Positions 1 to 7,571 of a stretch of DNA of 47,905 nt are shown piece by piece. Source of the stretch: CAZVKN01 sp964627035. Lineage in GTDB: Bacteria; Electryoneota; AABM5-125-24; Hatepunaeales; Hatepunaeaceae. Positions within the stretch are counted from its first letter, which is position 1. Every line of letters starts with the position of its first letter. The position numbers and the translations under genes were made by a program. A model generated the notes under the pieces. That model did no database searches. It saw nothing but the letters and a program-made list of their open reading frames with translations, and was not told the DNA's origin. The stretch spans positions 1-47,905 of the forward strand of contig CAZVKN010000022.1 of assembly GCA_964627035.1 (NCBI GenBank). Direction: 5' to 3'.

Positions 1-39
1 GAAAATCTATACTGAAAAACATTCTCGGACAGACTGCTT

Positions 40-102
40 GATCCAGAATCCAGTGTTTTCAATACAATTTTCTGGATTCCGTATCAAGTACGGAATGACA
101 AG
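40..102. repeat. Family D-like palindromic element (partial)
   Basis: Two copies of ccagaatccag/ctggattc lie in inverted orientation around positions 43-53 and 72-80. A small hairpin ttccgt...acggaa follows at 77-94, then aatgaca. The ending resembles the element at 31717-31789, where a ggattctgg...ccagaatgaca arm is also seen. It sits just downstream of the aminotransferase stop codon (minus strand) and could act as a 3' end structure. No coding is evident in bases 1-112. Confidence 0.5.
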
Positions 103-112
103 ATAGTTACTT

Positions 113-1306
113 TTACCTATAATCCCGCATAAATTGACCGATCTGCTCATAAGCGTTGGTCAGCACATCCTCAGGAGGTAAAAACACCAAACGGAAATGT
201 TTAGTTCCCTGAACTTGTCCGAATCCGCTCCCCGGTACAACTACCACTCCGGTAGCTTCAATCAATTTCTTGACAAATGTATCATCCGAACCGTCAATCT
301 CTAACTTCGGAAATGCGTAAAATGCTCCACCCGGTTTGACACACGTGATACCATCAATATCATTCAGCATATTGACCGAAATGTCGCGCCTTTTTTGAAG
401 ACGATTGATCATATCATCAATGTGAGATTGGTCTCCTTCCAGTGCTGGTTTCACGCAGTATTGAATCGGATGGTTGGCGCACAGTCGCGCTCGTAATATC
501 TTGTTGATAGCCTCAAGATAATCGGTTAACACTGCACCATCACCGCTAACTATCCCCCACCCTATACGCAATCCAGGTCCAAGGTAATTCTTGGATATTC
601 CGTTAAAGGTGATAATCGGTGCATTCTTATCCAACGACGCAATAGAAACATGATCACCACCGTCAAACAGCAGTTTATCGTATATTTCATCGGCAAATAT
701 GACAATGCCATGCTCACGAGCAAGTTTCAGCACACCTTTTAGCAGTTCACGTGAACAGTTAGATCCGGTTGGGTTGTTCGGATTGATTAGAACTATTGCC
801 TTGGTTCTATCATTGATTTTGGAAGCGATGTCGTCCAGATCCGGTTGCCATTCGTCAGATTCGTCCAAGTAGTACGGATTTTCCTCAACACCCAATTTGC
901 TCAGTACTGCCGTGTACAATGGATATCCGGGGCTTGGTGTGAGGATGTTATCACCTTCATTGGCGAGGGCGGTCAGGCATATCTCGATAGCTTCACTCGC
1001 TCCGGTAGTTATGAAGATGTCTTGGATGTTGTCAATACCTTTCCGGCGAGCTTCCCGCTCCACAGCGTCAACGGCTTCAGGAATGCCCGACGACGGCGCA
1101 TAACCGTTCTGATTGTCCAACAACGCTTTGTGAATGGCATCAATCAAGTGAGGCGGTGTTACAAAATCGTATGCGTTCGGATCACCGATGTTGAGCCACA
1201 TCATGCGTTTGCCTTGATCGGCGACCTTCTTGGCTAATACTACTATGTCGCGAACCGCATACGTGATGTTGTCGGTTCGTTTGGCGGGGGTAATGGTTGT
1301 GGTCAT
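113..1306 (-). CDS. PLP-dependent aminotransferase, class I/II (AlaA-like)
   Basis: A 397-residue fold-type I aminotransferase that would move an amino group between an amino acid and a 2-oxoacid in the cytoplasm. Family landmarks are visible: substrate and cofactor loop NPNNPTG at about 175-181, the cofactor-contacting FADEIYD segment at about 204-210, the Schiff-base lysine in NGISKNYLGPGLRIGW (K239), and a C-terminal FRLVFLPP segment carrying the carboxylate-binding arginine. The overall sequence resembles the alanine/aspartate aminotransferase subgroup (AlaA/YfbQ type), but the substrate cannot be fixed from sequence alone. ATG start with an AAGAG sequence upstream. It is a single gene separated from the transposase by repeat copies. 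Confidence 0.88.
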   Translation of the reverse strand: MTTTITPAKRTDNITYAVRDIVVLAKKVADQGKRMMWLNIGDPNAYDFVTPPHLIDAIHKALLDNQNGYAPSSGIPEAVDAVEREARRKGIDNIQDIFITTGASEAIEICLTALANEGDNILTPSPGYPLYTAVLSKLGVEENPYYLDESDEWQPDLDDIASKINDRTKAIVLINPNNPTGSNCSRELLKGVLKLAREHGIVIFADEIYDKLLFDGGDHVSIASLDKNAPIITFNGISKNYLGPGLRIGWGIVSGDGAVLTDYLEAINKILRARLCANHPIQYCVKPALEGDQSHIDDMINRLQKRRDISVNMLNDIDGITCVKPGGAFYAFPKLEIDGSDDTFVKKLIEATGVVVVPGSGFGQVQGTKHFRLVFLPPEDVLTNAYEQIGQFMRDYR

Positions 1307-1328
1307 ATTGTTGCTCTTGTGTGATAAC

Positions 1329-1414
1329 GTAGCCCGGCTTCTCCGAAGCCGGGTTTCCTTGCCAAATTAACGATATTGAGACCCCGGTTTCAGAGAAACC
1401 GGGCTACGTGGCTC
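1329..1414. repeat. REP-like family A element, copy 1
   Basis: Two inverted hairpins flanked by GTAG at the left and CTAC at the right. The left stem is cccggcttc/gaagccggg with a 3-base loop; the right stem is cccggtttc/gaaaccggg with a 3-base loop. A spacer of about 29 bases separates them. It is nearly identical to the copy at 1438-1522, with 23 bases between. The GTAG foot is the signature recognised by REP-associated tyrosine transposases, one of which is encoded next door. Confidence 0.85.
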
Positions 1415-1437
1415 GTTAGTGTCCGTGTGTGGTAATA

Positions 1438-1522
1438 TAGCCCGGCTTCTCCGAAGCCAGGATTCCTTGCCAAATTAACGATATTGAGACCCCGGTTTCA
1501 GAGAAACCGGGCTACGTGGCTC
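1438..1522. repeat. REP-like family A element, copy 2 (overlaps RAYT 3' end)
   Basis: Near-identical direct repeat of copy 1. It has one mismatch in the left stem and ATAG in place of GTAG. Its right half encodes the last 15 residues of the transposase on the minus strand, and its spacer supplies that gene's TAA stop at 1475-1477. Confidence 0.85.
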
Positions 1523-2011
1523 TCCGGTCATTTCAATGTCAATGTCGGAAGCCCAACCTTCTGAATATCTTCCGTTCTCAACAAATGACTTGAAACTCGA
1601 ATATGGGTAATCTATCGGATTACTAACATAATTATGTTTCACAGGGTTGAAATGTATATAATCGCAATGGGTTATCAAATCCTCATCGTTCCTTATCATA
1701 TGTTCCCAAAATCTTTTCTGCCATACCGTTTTGTAGTGATCCTTATACATCCAATTCACACGTCTTTTGAACGAGTGCATCAATTTTGAAAAATTACGAG
1801 TGCCTTGTCTCAATATAATATGGCTGTGATCTTGAAGGAATACCCAAGCGTACAACTCTGCATCGGACTCCTTAACCGTTCTATCCCACGCAATCCACTG
1901 TTTCACGAAATCATCCCTCGTAACAAAGATTGGTAGCCTATCCCGTGTTGCGTAGGTTATGAAATAGAGAGCATTCGGATTGTCAACATATGCACGCCTG
2001 TATCTTACCAT
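1475..2011 (-). CDS. REP-associated tyrosine transposase (RAYT, Y1/IS200-like family)
   Basis: A 178-residue single-domain HUH transposase. Such proteins cut and join single-stranded DNA at REP hairpins through a 5'-phosphotyrosine. The metal-binding pair is H62-S-H64 in FLQDHSHIIL; the middle residue, usually hydrophobic, is Ser here. The probable nucleophile is Y118 in DYIHFNPVKHNYV, followed by the family signature YPYSS. An FWEHMIRNDEDL segment matches the conserved RAYT helix. REP-like hairpins footed by GTAG/CTAC flank the gene on both sides, as expected for a RAYT. The C-terminal 15 residues, EPRSPVSLKPGSQYR, are translated from repeat copy 2, so the native C-terminus was probably replaced or extended. 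Whether the protein is active is unknown. Confidence 0.88.
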   Translation of the reverse strand: MVRYRRAYVDNPNALYFITYATRDRLPIFVTRDDFVKQWIAWDRTVKESDAELYAWVFLQDHSHIILRQGTRNFSKLMHSFKRRVNWMYKDHYKTVWQKRFWEHMIRNDEDLITHCDYIHFNPVKHNYVSNPIDYPYSSFKSFVENGRYSEGWASDIDIEMTGEPRSPVSLKPGSQYR

Positions 2012-2019
2012 ATTCCCAT

Positions 2020-2102
2020 GTAGCCCGGTTTCTCCGAAACCGGGGTTGTTTTGTGTTTGTTGTTAATATGGTCCCGGCTTCGGAGAAGCCGGGCTACGTA
2101 GC
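2020..2102. repeat. REP-like family A element, copy 3 (5' side of RAYT)
   Basis: GTAG, stem cccggtttc/gaaaccggg, a 28-base T/G-rich spacer, stem cccggcttc/gaagccggg, CTAC. The two stem types are in swapped order relative to copies 1 and 2. It begins 9 bases upstream of the transposase ATG and ends at the stop codon of the next gene (2103), so it fills the whole intergenic space. Confidence 0.85.
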
Positions 2103-2807
2103 TTAATCTTTGAGTTTTTTTCCTGACCAAGGGCAATACAACCAAGAGATATGCGCGTCTTTACCGTTAGGGCAGTTGCGAGGAATGTGTAATGAGTTCA
2201 ATGGCATTTCAATCTGAGCTGTCAAAAGATCGTTGTTCCTCTTGGTTAATTTAAAAATGATTTTTCCTTTTTGGTAGGGATCAAGTAACCGAAGGGAGGT
2301 TTTTGATTTGTCATTAAACACGTAGAAGTGCATATTGTTACCAAAATTGCCCATTGCTGCACCGAGTATGGGTTTAAACACTCCAATAATTACTTCAAGA
2401 TCAGAACTCAACGTTTTTATTCCTGACAGTCTCTGCTCCCTGCCTTCATTAGAGATGTAGGAAACAAACATATTACTCTGGATTTCCTCTTTCGAATAAA
2501 ATTGGAAAGCTCCCAAATCTGTAATATCAGCTTGAGCAACTACGAGGAGTGTGATATCTGTTAACGCATTCATCATTGCCTTTCGGTCGGTATCACTTAT
2601 CGCAGCATTTTGTATGAGAGAAGCTTCCCAAAACTCGTTTGGAATCCACCAAATAATTGCAAAATGATCATCTCCCATCTCTTTCGGTGTCACCTGCAAT
2701 TCACTAGTGAGATCATTAGTATCAATATTCTTAATAGGTATTTTCTCAACTGCAATTGCATAGGATATTACCAGAAGTGAAATTATCAGAATGGCTAGTT
2801 TATTCAT
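2103..2807 (-). CDS. Secreted protein of unknown function
   Basis: A 234-residue protein with a clear N-terminal signal peptide: a short positive start, a hydrophobic run over about residues 4-18, and a probable cut after AIA. The rest has no family I recognise. The mature part begins EKIPIKNIDTNDL and has a mixed alpha/beta look with a hydrophobic stretch near VIIGVFKPILGAAMG. The C-terminus carries two cysteines in CPNGKD...WLYCPWSGKKL, which resembles half of a zinc ribbon or a disulfide-forming tail. The stop codon abuts a REP element. It is transcribed in the same direction as the decarboxylase-like gene upstream but is separated by about 145 bases, so it may have its own promoter. Confidence 0.6.
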   Translation of the reverse strand: MNKLAILIISLLVISYAIAVEKIPIKNIDTNDLTSELQVTPKEMGDDHFAIIWWIPNEFWEASLIQNAAISDTDRKAMMNALTDITLLVVAQADITDLGAFQFYSKEEIQSNMFVSYISNEGREQRLSGIKTLSSDLEVIIGVFKPILGAAMGNFGNNMHFYVFNDKSKTSLRLLDPYQKGKIIFKLTKRNNDLLTAQIEMPLNSLHIPRNCPNGKDAHISWLYCPWSGKKLKD

Positions 2808-2925
2808 TGTGATTCTCCGTTTGTTGTTGTAGCATGGGGAGGATTTATATTTAAACCACAGAAACGTTATCCGACCTATCTATCCAGTAACATAACTGTG
2901 GTTAAACTTGCTTGTTCATCCTAAA

Positions 2926-2955
2926 CCTCGGTTTCGGAGAAACCGGGCTACGTCA
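2926..2955. repeat. REP-like family A half element (copy 4)
   Basis: Single hairpin ctcggtttc/gaaaccggg followed by CTAC, equivalent to the right half of the family A element. The bases right after CTAC form the TGA stop (minus strand, 2953-2955) of the decarboxylase-like gene. The rest of the 2808-2952 gap shows nothing I recognise. Confidence 0.7.
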
Positions 2956-3672
2956 CTCTATCGGTAATCTCAAAATCACACCTTCACCAAGCACAAACCC
3001 ATCGGAATGCCCTGCAACAATGTCATCTTTCGCTTTGAAATGTATGTGCATGTTCGTTGTATGATGTGTGAAGATTGCTGTGTGGTGCTTGGAAAAGAAG
3101 CCTAACATGTCAAGGTCAAGGTCGTTCATTGTACCGAATAGACCGGATTCTATATGTTTTTTGTGAGAATGCTCTTTATCATTTTCATCCCAATCAATTA
3201 CATGCCAATCATTCTCTTTGAAACTACCGCTCAACATGAATGGAAATGGCTTCTCAATATCCAATCCTACCTGTTGAGCTGTTGCTTCGAGATACTTCTC
3301 AAATTGATCTCTCGTAACAATTTCACTGGGGACTTCTATCTCTTTCCAAGACTTAACTTGAGTATAGACTATTAGTGATGCTGATCTACTTAACGTTTTA
3401 TCAATCTCTAACTTTTCACCTTCAACAAATGTGATTAACGGCTCACTGTCAAATATCTGAATCTCACCCTTTAATTTTCCAACTGCACCGAGTGCAAACA
3501 GGTTATTCATTCCGTCTAACTGAGACAGTTGCATTTTAGGTGATATATCACCGTTCATCATTATATTTCTCAATGCACCTGCATATTTGACTTCGCCGTT
3601 CCATGTCTTCTCTTTGCGATCACAAAATATTATAAAAACAAATAGTGCAAGTAAAATTATTTTACCATTCAT
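2953..3672 (-). CDS. Exported alpha-acetolactate decarboxylase-like protein
   Basis: Probable alpha-acetolactate decarboxylase, which converts 2-acetolactate to acetoin. The zinc-binding pattern H-x-H-x10-H is intact at H209, H211 and H222 (MHIHFKAKDDIVAGH), and the surrounding GFFSKHHTA...T and GH segments match the family. E70 in KLKGEIQIFDSEPL and E230 sit where the two active-site glutamates are expected. The start chosen is the ATG at 3672, giving 239 residues. A longer reading frame to 3729 only translates a palindromic repeat. The N-terminus is a hydrophobic signal ending at C17, which could be a lipoprotein anchor although the residue before Cys (F) is atypical. No acetolactate synthase is nearby, so the physiological role is open. 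Confidence 0.75.
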   Translation of the reverse strand: MNGKIILLALFVFIIFCDRKEKTWNGEVKYAGALRNIMMNGDISPKMQLSQLDGMNNLFALGAVGKLKGEIQIFDSEPLITFVEGEKLEIDKTLSRSASLIVYTQVKSWKEIEVPSEIVTRDQFEKYLEATAQQVGLDIEKPFPFMLSGSFKENDWHVIDWDENDKEHSHKKHIESGLFGTMNDLDLDMLGFFSKHHTAIFTHHTTNMHIHFKAKDDIVAGHSDGFVLGEGVILRLPIE

Positions 3673-3699
3673 ATTGACTCTGTAAGGTTTAGATCGTCC

Positions 3700-3772
3700 G
3701 TCGTCAACCCGCTGTGGTTGACGACCCAACTATAGATATTGATTATGCAGTCAACCACGGCGGGTTGACTGC
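3700..3772. repeat. Family C double-hairpin palindromic element
   Basis: Two perfect 10-bp stems with 6-base loops: gtcgtcaacc/ggttgacgac at 3700-3725 and gcagtcaacc/ggttgactgc at 3747-3772. Both share a tcaacc/ggttga core. The element fills the gap between the M16 peptidase and the decarboxylase-like gene and could also act as an mRNA 3' structure. Confidence 0.75.
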
Positions 3773-3786
3773 GGCAATGTTAGCTA

Positions 3787-5025
3787 CTATTCCGGCAACA
3801 TCACCGTAGTAAAGCTCGCCTGTTCCTTAAATAGTTTCCGGGCTACGTTCTGTACATCTTCAGCGGTGACACTGTTTATCCGTTCAATAACATCATCCAA
3901 CGTCCGGTGTTTTCCGGTGTATATCTCCATTTTAGCAAGTCGATGCATGCGACTGCCGGAAGACTCTAACCCTAACAATAAACTACCTTTAAGCTGATCC
4001 TTGATGCGGTTCAGTTCACGGTCGGAAATTGGTTTACGGGCAACTTTATTCAGCTCCTTTTTGATCAGCTTCAATGTATCTTCAGCTTTCGCAGGATCAG
4101 TACCCGCATAAACGCCGAAAAGACCGCTATCCAAATATGTATTGAGGAACGAATAGACCGAATACGCTAACCCATGTTTCTCACGGATATTCTGAAACAG
4201 ACGCGAGCTCATCCCACCACCAAGCAACGTATTCAACACAAACAACGGATACTTCCGCTCATCGGCATAGTTAAAACTACGACATCCCCAGATTATATGC
4301 GCTTGCTGAGTAGTAGTATGATGGTCTTCGCGGTAATTCTTAACCGCAGGTATATCGGGAGCTTTGCGTTCTGGAACATCTACCGGATCAAGCACGAATC
4401 TCCGCTCAATCATCTTCACCAGCCGTTTATGATCGAGATTGCCTGCAGCAGATATAACAACTCGTGAACCGTTGTATCGCTGGGCTCGATAGTCAACGAG
4501 TTTGTCTCTGTCAAAGGTCTCAAGTGTATCACGCAATCCAATGACTGGCGCGCCAAGGGGATGGTCAGGGTATATCTCTTTCCAAAAATGCTCAAACACC
4601 AAATCATCCGGCGTATCCTCAATCTGTTTCATCTCTTCGAGGATCACTCCGCGCTCGCGGTCTATTTCTTCCTGATTATAAGTAGAGTATAGTGTGATGT
4701 CACTGAGGACATCAACCGCACGGGATAGCTGTTCGTCAACCACCCGTGCGAAAAAGCAGGTTACTTCTTTGGAAGTGAAAGCGTTCAGGCTGCCGCCGCG
4801 ACCCTCAATCTCACGGGCAATCCTGACAGCACTTCTCCGTTCGGTACCCTTGAAATTCATATGTTCAAGGAAATGAGAAATACCGGACAGATTACCCGGT
4901 TCATCGCGGCTGCCACTGTCGAACCATATTCCAATAGCGAGAGAGCGAACATGTGGAATTGATTCACTGACTATCCTGACGCTGTTATCGAGAACTGTAC
5001 GGCGGTAGCTGCCGTTGTCGTGCAA
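3787..5025 (-). CDS. M16 family zinc peptidase (processing peptidase type)
   Basis: A 412-residue member of the pitrilysin/insulinase family. The inverted zinc motif HxxEH is HFLEH at residues 51-55, with the third ligand at E131 in RGVILEEMKQ. The later arginine/tyrosine-rich region GGGMSSRLFQNIREKHGLAYSV is the conserved C-terminal lobe motif. Length fits single-chain bacterial homologues of mitochondrial processing peptidase. The start is TTG at 5023-5025, two bases after the pnp stop and preceded by a GGGGG stretch; this spacing supports co-translation with pnp. The pnp-M16 gene pair is common in several phyla. A cytoplasmic or periplasmic role cannot be decided, as no signal peptide is seen. 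Confidence 0.9.
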   Translation of the reverse strand: MHDNGSYRRTVLDNSVRIVSESIPHVRSLAIGIWFDSGSRDEPGNLSGISHFLEHMNFKGTERRSAVRIAREIEGRGGSLNAFTSKEVTCFFARVVDEQLSRAVDVLSDITLYSTYNQEEIDRERGVILEEMKQIEDTPDDLVFEHFWKEIYPDHPLGAPVIGLRDTLETFDRDKLVDYRAQRYNGSRVVISAAGNLDHKRLVKMIERRFVLDPVDVPERKAPDIPAVKNYREDHHTTTQQAHIIWGCRSFNYADERKYPLFVLNTLLGGGMSSRLFQNIREKHGLAYSVYSFLNTYLDSGLFGVYAGTDPAKAEDTLKLIKKELNKVARKPISDRELNRIKDQLKGSLLLGLESSGSRMHRLAKMEIYTGKHRTLDDVIERINSVTAEDVQNVARKLFKEQASFTTVMLPE

Positions 5026-5027
5026 CT

Positions 5028-7205
5028 CTACCCCCGTCGTCTGGGAGGAGGACGTCTATCGGGTGCTCGACGAGGAGGTGGTTTGGATGGACGTGTGTCC
5101 TTCATACCCTTCTCCTCAAGTAGCAGCACTCTGCGTGACAGACTGAGCTTACCGTTGTTGTCGGCTCGAATTAACTTGACCTTAATAGAATCACCGACTT
5201 TGAAGTGATCTGAGACCGAGTTAATCCGTCCGATCTCCACCTCTGAAATGTGCATGAGTCCCTCAATTCCCGGCATGATCTCTATGAATGCGCCGAAGTC
5301 CATGATCTTTTTGATTTTGCCTTCATAGACTTTGCCTTCTTCAGGGGTTGCGGTAGATTCCTCTACTCTCTTGCGAGCGGCATCACCAGCTTCTCCGTCC
5401 ATAGCACCGATTCGCACTGTGCCGGTGTCATCAACGTCAATCGTTGCACCAGTGTCGGCGATGATTTGACGAATGTTCTTTCCACCCGGACCGATCAGAG
5501 CACCGATCTTGTCAATTGGAATCTTTACAGTGATAAACTTCGGAGCGAATTTTGATACGTCAGATCTCCCTTCACTGATCGTTTTGTCCATAATGTCGAG
5601 AATGTGCAGTCGGGCATCGCGTGCCTGACCGAGAGCTTCCGCCATCAGTTCAGCGGATATTCCGGCTATTTTGATGTCCATCTGGAAAGCAGTAATACCG
5701 TCACGCGTTCCAGCGACCTTGAAATCCATATCACCAAGATGATCCTCATCTCCGAGAATGTCGGTCAATATCTGATAACGCTCGTCTTCTTTGATAAGTC
5801 CCATTGCAATACCTGCAACCGGCTTCTTCAACGGAACACCGGCATCCATAAGCGCCAATGACCCGGCACATACCGAAGCCATTGAGGATGATCCGTTAGA
5901 TTCCAGAATGTCTGACGTTACACGAACCGTATATGGAAAATCATCCCATTCCGGCAGCACGGCTTCAATGGCACGTTCTCCTAGTTTACCATGACCGACT
6001 TCACGACGACTAACGCCAAATGACCGTTTAACCTCACCAGTACAGTACGGTGGGAAGTTGTAATGCAACATATACCGTTGGAAATCGTTGTTGTCCAAGG
6101 TATCAATCCGTTGCTCGTCATCTTTCGTTCCGAGTGTTGCAGTACCCAAGGATTGAGTCTGACCTCTCGTGAACAGTGCCGAACCGTGCGATCTCGGTAA
6201 CAGTCCAACTTCGCACTCAATAGCGCGGATGTCAACGTTACATCTCCCGTCCATGCGAAGGTTCTTGTCCAGAATTGCTTCACGGACTTGAGCTTTCAGC
6301 ATCTCTTTGACCTGACCTTTGATGGTGCTGATCCGCTCGTCTTCCTCTGCCGCTTCAAACTCTTCGATCAACTCGTCAACAAGCTCTTTTCTGGCACTGT
6401 TCCGTTCAGATTTGTCAGTAATGCCGGCGATATTTACAATTTTATCGCCTACGGATTTGGTAACAGCGTCAGTCAGTTCAACATCTTTCTCCGGAACTGT
6501 GTATTCGCGTGTAGGCTTGCCAATTTTGTCAATGATCGCTTGCTGGAACGCAACAATCTTCTTGATCTCTTCATGACCAAAGAACAGTGCATCAATGAGC
6601 TCTTGATTGTCCAACTCATCGGAGTGTCCTTCGACCATAGTGATCTCAGTAGCACTACCGACTACTATCAGGTCGAGACGACTCTCCTCCTGTTGTGCAA
6701 AGGTCGGATTGACAACATACTCACCATCAACTAACCCAACTCGTATTGAAGCAATCGCTTCTGTCATCGGAATATCTGAAATACACAGCGCTAATGAAGT
6801 TGCAGTCGGTCCGAGTATGGACGCATCATTCTCTCCATCAGTTGCCCAAACAACCGCCATAACTTGAGTTTCATAGGCGTATCCATCCGGAAACAGAGGG
6901 CGGATAGGACGATCAATCATCCGCGCATTCAGGATTTCATTTTCGTGAGGACGTCCCTCTCGTTTGAAGAATCCCCCCGGTATTTTCCCGGCTCCCCAAA
7001 ATTTCTCGCGGTAATCACACGTCAACGGAAGAAAATCCATCCCTTCGCGACGCTCGTGAGATGAAACTACTGCTACATGCAAAACGGTATCACCGTACTG
7101 CAGCCATACAGCTCCATCCGCTTGTCTGGCGGTTTTGCCAATAATAACCTTAAACGGACGACCACCAACTTGGGTAATTTCTTCCGTAATCTGTGATTTT
7201 ATCAC
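5028..7205 (-). CDS. pnp: Polyribonucleotide nucleotidyltransferase (PNPase)
   Basis: A 725-residue 3'-5' phosphorolytic exoribonuclease. It shows two RNase PH-type domains (about 10-230 and 310-560), a KH domain with IGPGGKNIRQI near residue 580, and a C-terminal S1 domain around GKIKKIMDFGAFIEIMPG. These make up the complete family architecture. The protein ends in a short proline/arginine-rich tail (RPSKPPPRRAP...), likely disordered. GTG start with a purine-rich AAGAGA upstream. It lies 39 bases after rpsO, the usual neighbour, and is followed almost without a gap by the M16 peptidase. It acts in mRNA decay and RNA quality control. Confidence 0.97.
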   Translation of the reverse strand: MIKSQITEEITQVGGRPFKVIIGKTARQADGAVWLQYGDTVLHVAVVSSHERREGMDFLPLTCDYREKFWGAGKIPGGFFKREGRPHENEILNARMIDRPIRPLFPDGYAYETQVMAVVWATDGENDASILGPTATSLALCISDIPMTEAIASIRVGLVDGEYVVNPTFAQQEESRLDLIVVGSATEITMVEGHSDELDNQELIDALFFGHEEIKKIVAFQQAIIDKIGKPTREYTVPEKDVELTDAVTKSVGDKIVNIAGITDKSERNSARKELVDELIEEFEAAEEDERISTIKGQVKEMLKAQVREAILDKNLRMDGRCNVDIRAIECEVGLLPRSHGSALFTRGQTQSLGTATLGTKDDEQRIDTLDNNDFQRYMLHYNFPPYCTGEVKRSFGVSRREVGHGKLGERAIEAVLPEWDDFPYTVRVTSDILESNGSSSMASVCAGSLALMDAGVPLKKPVAGIAMGLIKEDERYQILTDILGDEDHLGDMDFKVAGTRDGITAFQMDIKIAGISAELMAEALGQARDARLHILDIMDKTISEGRSDVSKFAPKFITVKIPIDKIGALIGPGGKNIRQIIADTGATIDVDDTGTVRIGAMDGEAGDAARKRVEESTATPEEGKVYEGKIKKIMDFGAFIEIMPGIEGLMHISEVEIGRINSVSDHFKVGDSIKVKLIRADNNGKLSLSRRVLLLEEKGMKDTRPSKPPPRRAPDRRPPPRRRG

Positions 7206-7244
7206 TTTTTTCTCTTATTCTAAATATGTAAATTGCATCGAAAA

Positions 7245-7514
7245 TTAACGACGCAAGCCTAATTCGGCTATCAATTCTCTATACTTCAACACATCACGTG
7301 ATGCAAGGTATTTCAGCAGTCTGCGCCTGCGACCTACCATTCGTAACAGACCTTGACGACCGTGGAAATCCTTTGGGTTTTTCTTGAAATGCTCGGTCAG
7401 ATAACTGATTCGATTGCTCAGAATCGCCACCTGCACTTCTGTACTACCCGAGTCGCTGCTGCTCTTTCCGTATTTCTTGATCAATTCCTCGTTCGGAATC
7501 GGTTGCTCGTTCAT
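7245..7514 (-). CDS. rpsO: 30S ribosomal protein S15
   Basis: An 89-residue ribosomal protein S15, the usual length. The conserved segment GSTEVQVAILSNRI is present, as is the rRNA-binding region with LLRMVGRRRRLLKYL. The ATG at 7514 is preferred over an upstream in-frame TTG at 7529 because it has a GGGAGA ribosome site six bases upstream and gives the canonical N-terminus. It binds 16S rRNA and helps form the central domain of the small subunit. It sits between ribF and pnp, the classic order, and may be autoregulated through its leader, although no pseudoknot could be confirmed by eye. Confidence 0.97.
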   Translation of the reverse strand: MNEQPIPNEELIKKYGKSSSDSGSTEVQVAILSNRISYLTEHFKKNPKDFHGRQGLLRMVGRRRRLLKYLASRDVLKYRELIAELGLRR

Positions 7515-7571
7515 TAATTCTCCCGTCAATATTTATCGGTAACGATAGCGTATTGCTATTGCTACTTTTAG

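Noticed and set aside
1329..1522. Direct repeats that might suggest a CRISPR array
   Set aside because: Only two long units, each strongly palindromic, with a single 23-base gap and no cas genes; they fit REP elements.
3673..3729. N-terminal extension of the decarboxylase-like protein
   Set aside because: These codons are a translation of the family C palindrome and come before a proper signal sequence.
7515..7529. Longer rpsO start at a TTG
   Set aside because: The ATG at 7514 has a good GGGAGA site and gives the standard 89-residue protein.
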